Origin: a bacterium
GTDB taxonomy: Bacteria > Pseudomonadota > Gammaproteobacteria > Pseudomonadales > Moraxellaceae
NCBI GenBank assembly: GCA_029945725.1
Contig: JAQSDB010000011.1
Location: 124,001 to 188,000, forward strand
Length of the DNA: 64,000 nucleotides
Reading direction: 5' to 3'
The translations under genes and the position numbers were made by a program. This document shows positions 54,889-64,000 of this stretch, one piece after another. The notes beneath the pieces are model-generated. The model made no database searches and was not told where the DNA came from. It saw nothing but the letters and a program-made list of their open reading frames with translations. Position 1 is the first letter of the stretch, and the number at the start of each line of letters is the position of its first letter.

Positions 54889-57039
54889 ATGACGTTTCAA
54901 CTGGTAGTGACCTGTGCTGATGGTCTTGAGGCGGCTCTGCAGCAAGAGCTTGCCGGACTCGGGCTTGGCAATATAAAGCGCGAGCGTGGCGCATTGCTGG
55001 TATCGGCTTCTCTGGAGCAGGCTTATCGTGTTTGCCTGTGGTCGCGCCTGGCTTCGCGCGTGCTGCTGTCGCTTTTCACGGTACAGGGCAATACCCCTGA
55101 AGCGCTTTATGAAAGAGCATTGCGCTTTAACTGGGGCGACATTCTTGATCCTCGCGGCACTATTGCCGTACATGCCACCGCCGCGCGTGGTGTGAAAACC
55201 CATACACAATACATTTCGCTCAAGCTGAAAGACGCGATTGTCGATCATTGTCGCGAGCAGCACGGCGTGCGCCCCAGTATTGATACCGAATACCCGGATC
55301 TGCCTTTGCAGATTCATGCCGGTGCCGATACTTTTCAGGTGAGTGTTGATCTCTCCGGCGGCAGCCTGCACCGGCGTGGTTATCGCGTCTCCATGACGGA
55401 GGCGCCATTGAAGGAAACGCTGGCGGCCGCTTTGCTGCTGCAAACCGGATGGCCTTCACCGGAACTGACGGCAGTGCTCGATCCCATGTGCGGTTCCGGC
55501 ACTTTCCTGATTGAAGCGGCGTGGATGGCTGCCGATATTGCTCCCGGTATTTTGCGCGACTATTACGGATTTTTCGGCTGGTCAGCACATCAGCCGGAGT
55601 TGTGGGAGGCCATTCTGGCTGAGGCAAAAGCACGGCGTGAAGCGGGCCTGAAAAAAAGCTTGCCGGCTTTTTATGGTTACGATGCCGATCCGGAAGCGGT
55701 TGAAGCCACTCGCGAGAATGCTGCCGCCGCGGGCGTTGCCGAGCTGGTGACGGCGGCGGTGGGTGAGCTTTATCAGCTGGAACGGCCGGCAGCGCTGTCG
55801 GCTTCTGCCAAAGGGCTGCTGATCTGCAATCCGCCTTATGGCGAGCGCCTGGGTGAAAAAGCCACCACGCGTGACTTGTATCGCGCGCTGGGACGGATTT
55901 CTGCACAGCAATTACCAGGTTGGCAAGCCTGCATTCTGGCATCGGATATCCAGCATGCCGATGCACTTGGTTTTGTACATCGCGCCACCGAGCGGTTGCA
56001 CAATGGCGCCTTGATTGTGTATGCGCGTCATGCGGATGTTCCCGCCGCTCCGGCTGCGGGCGTCACGCGGTTCAAGGAAGTCGAGACGGAGTTGCCGGCA
56101 GAAGCACAGGATTTTGCCAATCGCCTGCGCAAGAACCTGAAAGCGGCGCAAAAGCAGGCCGAAGCGGAGCAGGTGTATTGCTACCGCGTCTACGACGCGG
56201 ACATGCCCGAGTTCAATCTGGCCGTGGATGTTTACGAAGGCCAGTTGCATGTGCAGGAGTATGCTCCGCCCAAAACCGTGGATCCCGAGAAAGCCGAAGC
56301 CCGTTTCAGGCTGGCCCTGCTGGCGATTCGTCACGTCTTTGGCCTGCGCCGCGAGAATGTTTTCATCAAGGTGCGCTCGCGCCAGAAAGGCAAGGAGCAA
56401 TACGAAAAGCAGGGCAGTCAGGGGCGCTTTCAGGAAGTTCGTGAAGGCCGCGCCAGCTTGCTGGTGAACCTCACGGATTATCTGGATACCGGGCTTTTCC
56501 TTGACCACCGGCCCTTGCGCCAGCGTATTTTCAGGGAAGCCGAAGGTAAACACTTCCTGAATCTCTATGCCTATACCGGCGTCGCGTCGGTACAGGCGGC
56601 ACTGGGCGGTGCCTTGTCGACCACGACAGTGGATTTGTCCCCGACGTATCTGGCGTGGGCGCAACGCAATATGGCGCTGAATGGTCTGGCGGAAGAACGG
56701 CATCATTTTGAGCAGGCCGACTGCATCAACTGGTTGCAGGAAAACCGTTACGAATTCGATTTGATCTTTATTGACCCGCCGACGTTTTCCAACTCGAAAC
56801 GCACGCCGGATGTATTTGATGTGCAGCGCGATCATGTGCGCCTGATACAACTGGCCATGGCCTCCCTGCACAAGGGCGGGGTACTGTACTTCTCCAACAA
56901 CTTCCGGAAATTCAAGCTGGATATGGATGCCCTGTCGGCCTACAGCATCGAGGATATTTCTGCGGAAACCATCGGTTTTGATTTCGAACGCAATCCGAAT
57001 ATTCACCGCTGCTGGAAAATCCGGCACCCGAGGCCGTGA
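54889..57039 (+). CDS. rlmL: bifunctional 23S rRNA (guanine-N2/N7)-methyltransferase RlmKL
   Basis: A 716-residue fusion that modifies two guanines in 23S rRNA (G2445 N2 and G2069 N7 in E. coli). N-terminal ferredoxin-like and THUMP domains (about 1-155), an N2-methyltransferase domain with SAM motif DPMCGSGTFLIEAAW and catalytic NPPYGER (314-320), and a C-terminal RlmK-type domain with FLNLYAYTGVASVQAALGGA and FIDPPTFSNSK. Length agrees with E. coli RlmL (702 aa). The glutaredoxin-like gene overlaps the stop by one base. Confidence 0.96.
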   Translation: MTFQLVVTCADGLEAALQQELAGLGLGNIKRERGALLVSASLEQAYRVCLWSRLASRVLLSLFTVQGNTPEALYERALRFNWGDILDPRGTIAVHATAARGVKTHTQYISLKLKDAIVDHCREQHGVRPSIDTEYPDLPLQIHAGADTFQVSVDLSGGSLHRRGYRVSMTEAPLKETLAAALLLQTGWPSPELTAVLDPMCGSGTFLIEAAWMAADIAPGILRDYYGFFGWSAHQPELWEAILAEAKARREAGLKKSLPAFYGYDADPEAVEATRENAAAAGVAELVTAAVGELYQLERPAALSASAKGLLICNPPYGERLGEKATTRDLYRALGRISAQQLPGWQACILASDIQHADALGFVHRATERLHNGALIVYARHADVPAAPAAGVTRFKEVETELPAEAQDFANRLRKNLKAAQKQAEAEQVYCYRVYDADMPEFNLAVDVYEGQLHVQEYAPPKTVDPEKAEARFRLALLAIRHVFGLRRENVFIKVRSRQKGKEQYEKQGSQGRFQEVREGRASLLVNLTDYLDTGLFLDHRPLRQRIFREAEGKHFLNLYAYTGVASVQAALGGALSTTTVDLSPTYLAWAQRNMALNGLAEERHHFEQADCINWLQENRYEFDLIFIDPPTFSNSKRTPDVFDVQRDHVRLIQLAMASLHKGGVLYFSNNFRKFKLDMDALSAYSIEDISAETIGFDFERNPNIHRCWKIRHPRP

Positions 57040-57269
57040 TGCTGACGCTCTATGGCACCAGTGGCTGCCATCTCTGTGACCAGGCCGAGGCGCTGCTCGT
57101 ACAGGCGGCCAGTGCGCGGCGGCTGGAATGGCGTTATGTGGATATCGCTCTCGACGATGCCCTGGTTGAGCGCTACGGCACGCGTATTCCTGTTCTGCTC
57201 AGTGCAGACGGGGGTGAGACGGGCTGGCCGTTTTCGCTGCTGGATATAGTAAAGCTGGCCGGAAAATAA
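57039..57269 (+). CDS. glutaredoxin-like protein (DUF836 type)
   Basis: A 76-residue thioredoxin-fold protein: MLTLYGTSGCHLCDQAEALL with a C-X2-C redox pair (CHLC), then RLEWRYVDIALDDALVERYGTRIPVLLSADGGETGWPFSLLDIVKLAGK, including the cis-Pro of IPVLL. This is the small glutaredoxin family of DUF836. GAGG is 5 bases from ATG 57039, preferred to GTG 57036. Its start overlaps the rlmL stop, so the two are translationally coupled. Target unknown. Confidence 0.9.
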   Translation: MLTLYGTSGCHLCDQAEALLVQAASARRLEWRYVDIALDDALVERYGTRIPVLLSADGGETGWPFSLLDIVKLAGK

Positions 57270-57298
57270 ACGGTTGCTGGCGTGATGGCGCTGTGATG

Positions 57299-58099
57299 TT
57301 AACGGCAACCGCTCCAGGAAAACCGGAACAGGCGTTTGGCATTCGCTGAGGTTTGCTTGCCGAGTGCCTCCACACTGACGCCGCGCAAGCGCGCCACCGT
57401 TGCGGCGATATGCGGCAGATACATCGGCTCATTGCGTTTGTCTCTCGGCGGCTGCGGCAGGTCGCGCGGCAACAGGTAAGGCCCGTCGCTTTCCAGCAAT
57501 AAGCGCTCTCCCGGAATTTCCTTCACCAGCTCCTGCAATTCGCGCCCGCGTCTTTCATCGCACACCCAGCCCGTGATGCCGATGTACAAGCCCATGTCGA
57601 GATAGTCATGCAGGGCCTGACGGTTGCCGGTAAAACAGTGCAGCACGCCATCGCTCCAGCTGCCGCGATGGCTTTGCAGTATCTCCGTCATGCGTTCACT
57701 GGCATCACGCTCATGCAGAAAGAGGGGCAGGCCGCTTTCTTCGGCCAGCCCGATCTGGGCCACAAAGGCCTGCTCCTGTTCGGCTGGCGTCGAGAAGTTG
57801 CGGTTGAAGTCGAGGCCGGTCTCGCCCACGGCGACCACGCCGGGCTGGCGGAGCAGGGCGCGCAAGGATTCAAGGCCGGCGGCATCCAGCGTCGAGGCTT
57901 CATGCGGGTGAATACCTGCCGTGGCCAGGCAGTGCGGAGCATGAACACGGGCCAGCCTGATTGCCTCGGCACTCTCCCTGAGGCTGGTGCCGGTGAGGAT
58001 GAAATGACTGACGCCAGCGTCCAGGCCGCGCGCGAGGACCGCATCACGGTCGGATTCATAGCGCGGGCTGCCGAGGTTCAGGCCGATATCGATGAGCAT
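57299..58099 (-). CDS. tatD: TatD family metal-dependent DNase
   Basis: A 266-residue TIM-barrel metallohydrolase close to E. coli TatD, a magnesium-dependent 3'-5' exonuclease linked to repair and nucleoid degradation. It begins MLIDIGLNLGSPRYESDRDAV, resembling MFDIGVNLTSSQFAKDRDDV of E. coli TatD, so it is TatD proper rather than the YcfH or YjjV paralogues, which have HxH here. Metal-site segments are ATAGIHPHEAS, AVGETGLDFNRNF, FLHERDA, HCFTGN and LLESDGPYLLPR. The start at 58099 gives family length; the longer frame runs into the divergent gntR region. Confidence 0.93.
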   Translation of the reverse strand: MLIDIGLNLGSPRYESDRDAVLARGLDAGVSHFILTGTSLRESAEAIRLARVHAPHCLATAGIHPHEASTLDAAGLESLRALLRQPGVVAVGETGLDFNRNFSTPAEQEQAFVAQIGLAEESGLPLFLHERDASERMTEILQSHRGSWSDGVLHCFTGNRQALHDYLDMGLYIGITGWVCDERRGRELQELVKEIPGERLLLESDGPYLLPRDLPQPPRDKRNEPMYLPHIAATVARLRGVSVEALGKQTSANAKRLFRFSWSGCR

Positions 58100-58257
58100 C
58101 AAGGGATCCAGTGAGGGCGGGCTAGCGCTCTTATAGCGGGAAGGCCGGGATACTGCCAGCCACAGTATTGTTGACAATATCGCCGTGGAACTCGTTGACA
58201 GCTCCGTGACTGACCGGTAACGTGCCGCATCTTCATGGATTGTCGACAAAGTTGACC

Positions 58258-59037
58258 ATGACCACAGCCATTCCCGCTTCAGCCTCTTCTTCCGGTGCCG
58301 ATCTGGCGCCGGAAGCGCTGACGCTGGCAGATCGTGTCTTCAGTGAAATCCAGAATGCCATCGTCAAGGGCGAGCTCAAGCCGGGCAGCAAGATGTCCGA
58401 GGCCGAGCTGGCGGCCCGTTATGGTGTGTCGCGCGGGCCCCTACGCGAAGCGCTGCGCCGCCTTGAGGGACGCAAGCTGCTGACCCGCATTCCGCATGTG
58501 GGTGTGCGCGTCATCTCCCTGTCATTCGAAGAGCTTATCCAGATTTATCAGGTGCGCGAAGCCATGGAAGGCATGGCCGCGCGCCTGGCTGCCCTGAACA
58601 TGTCCGCCGAAGAAGTGCAGGGCCTGAAAGCCTTGCTGGCCGATCATGAAAAACAGGCCGAGCTGCAGGAAGGCCGTGCCTATTTCCAGGAAGAGGGTGA
58701 TTTCGATTTCCACTACCGCATTGTGCAGGGCAGCCGTAATGAAGTGCTGACCCAGATGCTGTGTGGCGAGCTTTATCACCGTGTGCGTCTTTACCGTTAC
58801 CAGTTCTCGGTAACCGAAGGGCGGCCACAGAAAGCCTTTTCCGATCATCTGCGCATTATCGAAGCGATTGAATCGCGCGATGCCGAAATGGCAGAAATCC
58901 TCATGCGTCGCCATATCAGCTCGGCGCGCGCCAATATCGAAGCCCATTTTCGTGAACTGTCAGATTCACAAGGTCTGGCATCAGCCCGTAGTCCGGATAC
59001 TGAACAAGCCGATCCGGCATCAAAGAGGAGCAAGTAA
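58258..59037 (+). CDS. GntR family (FadR/FCD-type) regulator of the methylcitrate cluster
   Basis: A 259-residue regulator with an N-terminal winged helix ([53 protein letters not shown]) and a helical FCD ligand-binding domain (about 90-235) with the metal-ligand-like segments [27 protein letters not shown] and [15 protein letters not shown]. It is immediately upstream of prpB with a one-base overlap, the position of the GntR-type repressor of the methylcitrate operon in Pseudomonas and Acinetobacter. ATG 58258 is chosen; GTG 58222 is an alternative. The likely effector is 2-methylcitrate or 2-methylisocitrate (inference). Confidence 0.9.
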   Translation: MTTAIPASASSSGADLAPEALTLADRVFSEIQNAIVKGELKPGSKMSEAELAARYGVSRGPLREALRRLEGRKLLTRIPHVGVRVISLSFEELIQIYQVREAMEGMAARLAALNMSAEEVQGLKALLADHEKQAELQEGRAYFQEEGDFDFHYRIVQGSRNEVLTQMLCGELYHRVRLYRYQFSVTEGRPQKAFSDHLRIIEAIESRDAEMAEILMRRHISSARANIEAHFRELSDSQGLASARSPDTEQADPASKRSK

Positions 59038-59921
59038 TGACACAGAAACTTTCCGCCGGTGCGCGCTTTCGCCTGGCGATCGCAGAAGAAAAACCCTTGC
59101 AGGTCATGGGTACGGTTAACGCCTATGCCGCCATGATGGCCACGCAAGTGGGCTATCGCGCCATTTATTTGTCCGGTGCCGGCGTGGCCAATTACTCCTA
59201 CGGTCTGCCCGACCTTGGCATCACCTCGCTGGAGGATGTGCTGACCGATGTGCGTCGCATTACGGCAATGGTGGAAACGCCGCTGCTGGTGGACATTGAT
59301 ACCGGCTGGGGTGGCGTGTTCAATATCGGCCGCACCATCAAGGAAATGATCAAGGCCGGTGCCGGCGCTGTTCACATCGAAGACCAGGTGGCGCAGAAGC
59401 GTTGCGGTCATCGCCCGAACAAGGAAATTGTGCCGGTTGATGAAATGGTGGATCGCGTGAAGGCGGCTGTTGATGCCAAGACCGATGCGCAGTTTGTAGT
59501 GATGGCACGTACCGATTCCCTGCAGAAGGAAGGCCTGAACGGTGTTATTGATCGTATCAGTGCCTACGTTGAAGCCGGTGCCGATGCGATTTTCGCCGAA
59601 GCCATGACGGACATCACCATGTATCGCAAGGTGTGTGATGCCGTGAACGTTCCCGTGCTCGCCAACATTACCGAATTCGGTGACACCCCGTATTACACCA
59701 CACAGGAACTGGGCGAGCAGGGCATCTCCATGGTGCTTTACCCGCTGTCCGCTACCCGTGCCATGCAGAAGGCTGCACTGGCAGTGTACGAAGCCGTGCG
59801 CCGCGACGGCACTCAGGTGAACGTGCTGGAGCTGATGCAAAAGCGCAAGGAACTGTACGAGTTCCTGAATTACCACAGCTACGAAGACAAGATTGATCAG
59901 CTCTTCGCTGACAAGAAATAA
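59037..59921 (+). CDS. prpB: 2-methylisocitrate lyase
   Basis: A 294-residue TIM-barrel enzyme of the isocitrate lyase superfamily, splitting 2-methylisocitrate into pyruvate and succinate, the last step of the methylcitrate cycle. It has VDIDTGWGG (metal site) and the catalytic loop KRCGHRPNK with Cys123, the same residue number as in E. coli PrpB. Length is the family norm. GAGGAG precedes the ATG, which overlaps the gntR stop. It is followed, after a repeat-containing gap, by prpC. Confidence 0.97.
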   Translation: MTQKLSAGARFRLAIAEEKPLQVMGTVNAYAAMMATQVGYRAIYLSGAGVANYSYGLPDLGITSLEDVLTDVRRITAMVETPLLVDIDTGWGGVFNIGRTIKEMIKAGAGAVHIEDQVAQKRCGHRPNKEIVPVDEMVDRVKAAVDAKTDAQFVVMARTDSLQKEGLNGVIDRISAYVEAGADAIFAEAMTDITMYRKVCDAVNVPVLANITEFGDTPYYTTQELGEQGISMVLYPLSATRAMQKAALAVYEAVRRDGTQVNVLELMQKRKELYEFLNYHSYEDKIDQLFADKK

Positions 59922-59924
59922 ATT

Positions 59925-60045
59925 GCAGGTTGGGGCACGCGCAGCGTGACACCCCAACGATGTTGAATTTAAAGATGTTGGTGAATTCAAAAATACTGGT
60001 GAGCAAGAAAACGTTGGGGTGCGCTTTGCTTGCCCCAACCTACAA
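59925..60045. repeat. pair of inverted REP-like elements between prpB and prpC
   Basis: Two related stem-loops, each with a GTTGGGG/CCCCAAC stem. The first is at 59929-59958 and the second at 60013-60039. They face each other: AGGTTGGGGCA at the left end of the first recurs as its complement at the right end of the second. This resembles the paired REP units (BIME-like) found in intergenic DNA of many proteobacteria. It may affect prp mRNA stability. Confidence 0.7.
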
Positions 60046-60069
60046 ATTCAGATGACAGGAGATGCACCC

Positions 60070-61233
60070 ATGAGCGCAACCCCAGAGACCACCACCCCCG
60101 GCTTCAAGCCCAAGAAATCGGTTGCCCTGTCCGGCACGGCAGCGGGCAACACCGCCCTTTGCACCGTCGGCCGTACCGGCAACGATCTGGCCTACCGCGG
60201 CTATGACATTCTCGATCTCGCCACCACCAGCGAGTTTGAAGAAATTGCCTACCTGCTGGTGCACGGCAAGCTGCCTAACCGGGCCGAACTGGCCGGCTAC
60301 AAGGCCAAGCTGAAATCACTGCGCGGCCTGCCGGCGGCCCTGATGACCGCTCTCGAGCAGCTGCCGCCGTCGGCTCACCCGATGGACGTGATGCGTACCG
60401 GTGTTTCCGTGCTCGGCTGCCTCTCGCCTGAAAAAGATGACCACAATCATCCTGGTGCGCGTGACATTGCCGACAAGCTGATGGCTTCCCTGGGTTCCAT
60501 GCTGTTGTACTGGTACCACTACAGCCACAACGGCAAGTGCATTGATGTGGAAACCGATGACGATTCCATCGGCGGTCATTTCCTGCATCTGCTGCACGGC
60601 GAGAAGCCCCGCGAGTCCTGGGTACGTGCCATGCACACCTCGCTGATTCTTTATGCCGAACACGAGTTCAATGCGTCCACCTTTACCTCGCGTGTGGTGG
60701 CTGGTACGGGTTCGGACATGTTCTCTGCCATTTGCGGCGGCATTGGCGCCCTGCGGGGTCCCAAGCATGGCGGCGCCAACGAAGTCGCGTTTGAAATCCA
60801 GAAGCGCTACGACAATCCGGACGAAGCCGAAGCTGACATCCGTGCGCGCGTTGAAAAGAAGGAAGTCGTGATCGGCTTCGGTCATCCCGTCTACACCGTC
60901 AGTGATCCGCGCAACAAGGTCATCAAGGAAGTGGCACGCCAGCTCAGCGCAGAAGAAAACAACACGAAGATGTACGACATTGCCGAGCGTCTGGAATCGG
61001 TCATGCTCGAGATCAAGAAGATGTTCCCCAATCTCGACTGGTTCAGCGCCGTCAGCTACCACATGATGGGCATCCCCACCGCCATGTTCACGCCGCTGTT
61101 CGTGATTGCCCGTACCAGTGGCTGGTCAGCTCATGTCATCGAGCAGCGCATTGACGGCAAGATCATCCGCCCGAGCGCCAACTACGTGGGCCCTGAAGAC
61201 CAGAAGTTCGTGTCGATTGAAGCCCGCAAGTGA
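60070..61233 (+). CDS. prpC: 2-methylcitrate synthase
   Basis: A 387-residue citrate-synthase-fold enzyme condensing propionyl-CoA with oxaloacetate to 2-methylcitrate. Core motifs are [30 protein letters not shown] with the catalytic His, and [14 protein letters not shown] with the second His. Length is that of the short methylcitrate synthases rather than long type I citrate synthase. AGGAG lies 8 bases before ATG 60070; the frame upstream runs through the repeat and is non-coding. Confidence 0.96.
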   Translation: MSATPETTTPGFKPKKSVALSGTAAGNTALCTVGRTGNDLAYRGYDILDLATTSEFEEIAYLLVHGKLPNRAELAGYKAKLKSLRGLPAALMTALEQLPPSAHPMDVMRTGVSVLGCLSPEKDDHNHPGARDIADKLMASLGSMLLYWYHYSHNGKCIDVETDDDSIGGHFLHLLHGEKPRESWVRAMHTSLILYAEHEFNASTFTSRVVAGTGSDMFSAICGGIGALRGPKHGGANEVAFEIQKRYDNPDEAEADIRARVEKKEVVIGFGHPVYTVSDPRNKVIKEVARQLSAEENNTKMYDIAERLESVMLEIKKMFPNLDWFSAVSYHMMGIPTAMFTPLFVIARTSGWSAHVIEQRIDGKIIRPSANYVGPEDQKFVSIEARK

Positions 61234-61250
61234 CCGCAGTCACTTTTGCG

Positions 61251-61346
61251 GTCATCCCCGCGCAGGCGGGGATCTCCAGAATATAAGCAGGGCTTTGACT
61301 GGAGCGCTGCCCGAATTCACAAGATCCCCGCCTGCGCGGGGATGAC
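61251..61346. repeat. 25-bp perfect inverted repeat (REP-like) between prpC and acnD
   Basis: The arm at 61251-61275 is exactly the reverse complement of the arm at 61322-61346; each arm carries CCCCGCGCAGGCGGGG, itself a near-palindrome. The 46 bases between the arms have no recognisable feature. Repeats starting GTCATCCCCGC are scattered in many proteobacterial genomes. It sits inside the prp operon and could act as an mRNA processing or stabilising signal. Confidence 0.85.
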
Positions 61347-61405
61347 GGGAACTACATACCAAAGCCAGGCGCCTGCCAAGGCTGGCTTTATAAGAGAGCG
61401 CACAC

Positions 61406-64000
61406 ATGATGAACACTCAATTCCGCAAGCCGCTTCCCGGTACGCAGCTCGACTACTTTGATGCGCGTGCTGCCGTCAATGCCATCCAGCCCGGTGCCTA
61501 TGAAAAGCTGCCGTACACCTCGCGCGTGCACGCTGAAAACCTGGTGCGCCGCTGTGACCCGGCCACGCTGAACGCATCGCTTTCGCAGCTGATCGAACGC
61601 CGCCGTGATCTGGACTTCCCCTGGTTCCCGGCGCGTGTGGTCTGCCACGACATTCTCGGCCAGACCGCACTGGTGGATCTTGCCGGCTTGCGTGATGCGA
61701 TCGCCTCGCAGGGCGGTGATCCAGCGCTGGTCAATCCGGTGGTGCCGACGCAGCTGATCGTCGATCACTCGCTGGCCGTCGAGTGTGGTGGTTTTGATCC
61801 CGATGCGTTCGAGAAGAACCGCGCCATTGAAGACCGCCGCAACGAAGACCGTTTCCATTTCATCAACTGGACCAAGAAGGCGTTCAAGAACGTCGACGTG
61901 ATCCCGCCTGGCAACGGCATCATGCACCAGATCAATCTGGAGAAGATGTCACCGGTGGTGCACGCCCTTGATGGCGTTGCCTTCCCGGACACGCTGGTTG
62001 GTACCGACAGCCACACTCCGCATGTTGATGCGCTGGGCGTGATTGCCATCGGTGTCGGCGGTCTGGAAGCCGAAAGCGTGATGCTGGGTCGTGCTTCCTG
62101 GATGCGCCTGCCGGACATCATCGGCGTTGAGCTGACGGGCAAGCCGCAGCCGGGCATTACGGCGACGGATGTCGTGCTGGCCCTGACCGAGTTCCTGCGC
62201 AAGTCCAAGGTGGTGTCGGCCTATCTCGAATTCTTTGGCGAGGGCGCTGCCGCGCTGACGCTGGGTGATCGTGCGACCATTTCCAATATGGCGCCGGAGT
62301 ACGGTGCGTCGGCGGCGATGTTCTCGATTGACCAGCAGACCCTCGATTACCTCAGGCTCACCGGCCGTGAAGATGCGCAGGTGAAGCTGGTCGAGATTTA
62401 TGCGAAAGAGGCCGGACTCTGGTCCGACAGCCTGAAGACCGCCGAATACGAGCGCGTGCTTTCGTTCGACCTGTCCTCGGTGGTACGCACCATGGCCGGC
62501 CCGTCGAATCCGCATGCGCGGGTGGCGACAGCCGATCTGGCTGCCAGGGGTATTGCCGGCAAGTGGGAAGATGTCCCCGGCCAGATGCCGGACGGCGCCG
62601 TCATCATTGCCGCAATCACCAGCTGCACCAATACCAGCAACCCGCGCAACGTGATTGCTGCCGGCCTGCTGGCGCGCAACGCCAACAAGCTGGGCCTGAC
62701 GCGCAAGCCGTGGGTGAAATCCTCGCTGGCACCGGGCTCCAAGACTGTGGCCCTGTATCTGGAGGAGGCGGGTCTGAAGTCGGAGCTGGAGGCACTCGGC
62801 TTTGGCATTGTGGCGTTTGCCTGCACCACCTGTAACGGCATGTCGGGTGCGCTTGACCCGGTCATCCAGCAGGAAATCATCGATCGCGACCTGTACGCGA
62901 CCGCCGTGCTGTCCGGCAACCGCAACTTCGACGGCCGCATCCATCCCTACGCCAAACAGGCCTTCCTGGCTTCGCCGCCGCTGGTGGTGGCCTACGCCAT
63001 CGCCGGCACCATCCGTTTCGACATCGAGAAAGATGTGCTGGGTGTGGTCGATGGACGTGAAATCCGCCTGAAGGACATCTGGCCGAGCGATGAAGAGATC
63101 AATGCCGTGGTCAAGGCGTCGGTGAAGCCGGAGCAGTTCCGCCAAGTCTACATTCCGATGTTCGCCGTGCAGGAAGACGACGGCGTGAAAGTTACGCCGC
63201 TGTACGACTGGCGGCCACAGAGCACTTACATCCGTCGTCCGCCGTACTGGGAAGGCGCGCTGGCCGGTGCGCGTGCGCTCCGTGGCATGCGTCCGCTGGC
63301 CGTGCTGCCGGATAACATCACCACCGATCACCTGTCACCGTCGAACGCCATCATGCTCGACAGTGCCGCCGGCGAGTACCTGCACAAGATGGGCCTGCCG
63401 GAAGAGGACTTCAATTCCTATGCCACTCACCGTGGCGACCACCTCACGGCGCAGCGTGCGACCTTCGCCAATCCGCAGCTCGTCAACGAGATGGCGGTGG
63501 TTGATGGCAAGGTGAAAAAGGGTTCGCTGACGCGCATCGAGCCGGAAGGCAAGGTGACCCGCATGTGGGAAGCCATCGAGACCTATATGGAGCGCAAGCA
63601 GCCGCTGATCATCATCGCCGGCGCTGACTACGGTCAGGGCAGCTCGCGTGACTGGGCTGCCAAGGGCGTGCGTCTGGCCGGTGTGGAAGCCATTGCGGCC
63701 GAAGGCTTCGAGCGCATCCACCGCACCAATCTGGTCGGCATGGGCGTGCTGCCGCTGGAGTTCAAGGCGGGCACCAACCGCCACACCCTGAACATCGACG
63801 GCACCGAGACCTACGACGTGATCGGCGAGCGCACTCCGCGTGCCACGCTGACTCTCGTGATCAACCGCAAGAACGGCGAGCGTGTGGAAGTGCCGGTCAC
63901 CTGCCGTCTTGATACTGCAGAAGAAGTGTCGATCTACGAGGCGGGCGGTGTACTGCAGCGTTTTGCGCAGGACTTCCTGGCATCGACGAAGTCGGCCTGA
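61406..64000 (+). CDS. acnD: Fe/S-dependent 2-methylisocitrate dehydratase
   Basis: An 864-residue aconitase-superfamily enzyme that dehydrates 2-methylcitrate to 2-methylaconitate in the methylcitrate cycle. 4Fe-4S ligands are Cys407 (ITSCTNTSNPRN), Cys473 and Cys476 (ACTTCNGMSG). GTDSHTPHVDALGVIAIGVGG and the C-terminal swivel domain (GADYGQGSSRDWAAKG) are present. Sequence and context match AcnD rather than AcnA. The stop codon TGA is the last three bases of the window, so the gene is complete. AcnD works with the isomerase PrpF, whose gene would be expected next, outside the window. ATG 61409 is an alternative start. Confidence 0.96.
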   Translation: MMNTQFRKPLPGTQLDYFDARAAVNAIQPGAYEKLPYTSRVHAENLVRRCDPATLNASLSQLIERRRDLDFPWFPARVVCHDILGQTALVDLAGLRDAIASQGGDPALVNPVVPTQLIVDHSLAVECGGFDPDAFEKNRAIEDRRNEDRFHFINWTKKAFKNVDVIPPGNGIMHQINLEKMSPVVHALDGVAFPDTLVGTDSHTPHVDALGVIAIGVGGLEAESVMLGRASWMRLPDIIGVELTGKPQPGITATDVVLALTEFLRKSKVVSAYLEFFGEGAAALTLGDRATISNMAPEYGASAAMFSIDQQTLDYLRLTGREDAQVKLVEIYAKEAGLWSDSLKTAEYERVLSFDLSSVVRTMAGPSNPHARVATADLAARGIAGKWEDVPGQMPDGAVIIAAITSCTNTSNPRNVIAAGLLARNANKLGLTRKPWVKSSLAPGSKTVALYLEEAGLKSELEALGFGIVAFACTTCNGMSGALDPVIQQEIIDRDLYATAVLSGNRNFDGRIHPYAKQAFLASPPLVVAYAIAGTIRFDIEKDVLGVVDGREIRLKDIWPSDEEINAVVKASVKPEQFRQVYIPMFAVQEDDGVKVTPLYDWRPQSTYIRRPPYWEGALAGARALRGMRPLAVLPDNITTDHLSPSNAIMLDSAAGEYLHKMGLPEEDFNSYATHRGDHLTAQRATFANPQLVNEMAVVDGKVKKGSLTRIEPEGKVTRMWEAIETYMERKQPLIIIAGADYGQGSSRDWAAKGVRLAGVEAIAAEGFERIHRTNLVGMGVLPLEFKAGTNRHTLNIDGTETYDVIGERTPRATLTLVINRKNGERVEVPVTCRLDTAEEVSIYEAGGVLQRFAQDFLASTKSA

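Noticed and set aside
61251-61346. Possible CRISPR-like repeat
   Set aside because: There are only two arms in inverted orientation and no regularly spaced direct repeats or cas genes; it is a REP-like inverted repeat.
61949-63331. A 460-codon open frame on the minus strand inside acnD
   Set aside because: It is antisense to a certain gene, has no family resemblance and arises from the GC-rich third codon positions of acnD. The same holds for long antisense frames over thrS, pheT, the esterase, the GMC gene and rlmL.

Overview
The window is a 64 kb piece of a gammaproteobacterial chromosome, probably from the order Pseudomonadales. The evidence is the gene order thrS-infC-rpmI-rplT-pheS-pheT-ihfA-merR-tRNA-Pro, the liu and prp catabolic clusters, and a 328-residue malate dehydrogenase that reads, from memory, very like Acinetobacter Mdh. 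A Moraxellaceae relative is my best guess; this is inference, not a database result. Almost all of the DNA is coding and there is no prophage, insertion sequence or CRISPR array.

Layout. 1-8.1 kb: the end of an unknown gene, then translation genes (thrS, infC, rpmI, rplT, pheS, pheT), ihfA, a MerR regulator and tRNA-Pro(GGG). The thrS leader holds a hairpin that looks like a threonine tRNA anticodon arm. 8.1-12.9 kb: a ComEA-like secreted protein, a type B carboxylesterase, and a Tat-signal small subunit with a GMC flavoprotein that carries a probable 3Fe-4S motif. 13-21 kb, minus strand: liuR-liuA-liuB-liuC-liuD plus acetoacetyl-CoA synthetase, for leucine/isovalerate breakdown; HMG-CoA lyase is absent from the cluster. 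21-26.3 kb: a Rossmann protein, rraA, a Sel1-repeat protein, a META-domain lipoprotein, mdh, a long QueD-type protein and a possible 28-residue peptide.

26.3-34.6 kb: an AraC-type regulator divergent from a three-gene operon encoding transglutaminase-amidoligase (DUF2126), ATP-grasp fused to alpha-E, and a second transglutaminase. This set has been predicted bioinformatically to make or attach peptides, but I know of no established product; it is the strongest candidate for an uncharacterised system. 34.8-36.9 kb: fadH. 37-41.7 kb: a five-gene operon of a coiled-coil protein with a C-terminal Cys/His cluster, an ACC deaminase/D-cysteine desulfhydrase-like enzyme, a cyclic-nucleotide-binding/rhodanese fusion, nadK and a YeaC-like protein. 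41.8-45.8 kb: two poorly known proteins and pepN.

46.2-53.1 kb: outer-membrane barrel (DUF1302), DUF1329, YCF48-type propeller and MMPL/RND transporter, which together look like an envelope-spanning lipid or hydrophobic-compound exporter of unknown substrate. 53.2-58.1 kb: pyrD, rmf, rlmKL, a glutaredoxin-like protein and tatD. 58.2-64.0 kb: gntR-prpB-prpC-acnD, the methylcitrate cycle for propionyl-CoA, with REP-like inverted repeats in two intergenic gaps; acnD ends exactly at the window edge and prpF would be expected next.

The liu, fadH, prp, esterase and DUF1302/MMPL genes suggest a heterotroph that lives on fatty acids, branched-chain amino acids and other hydrophobic substrates.
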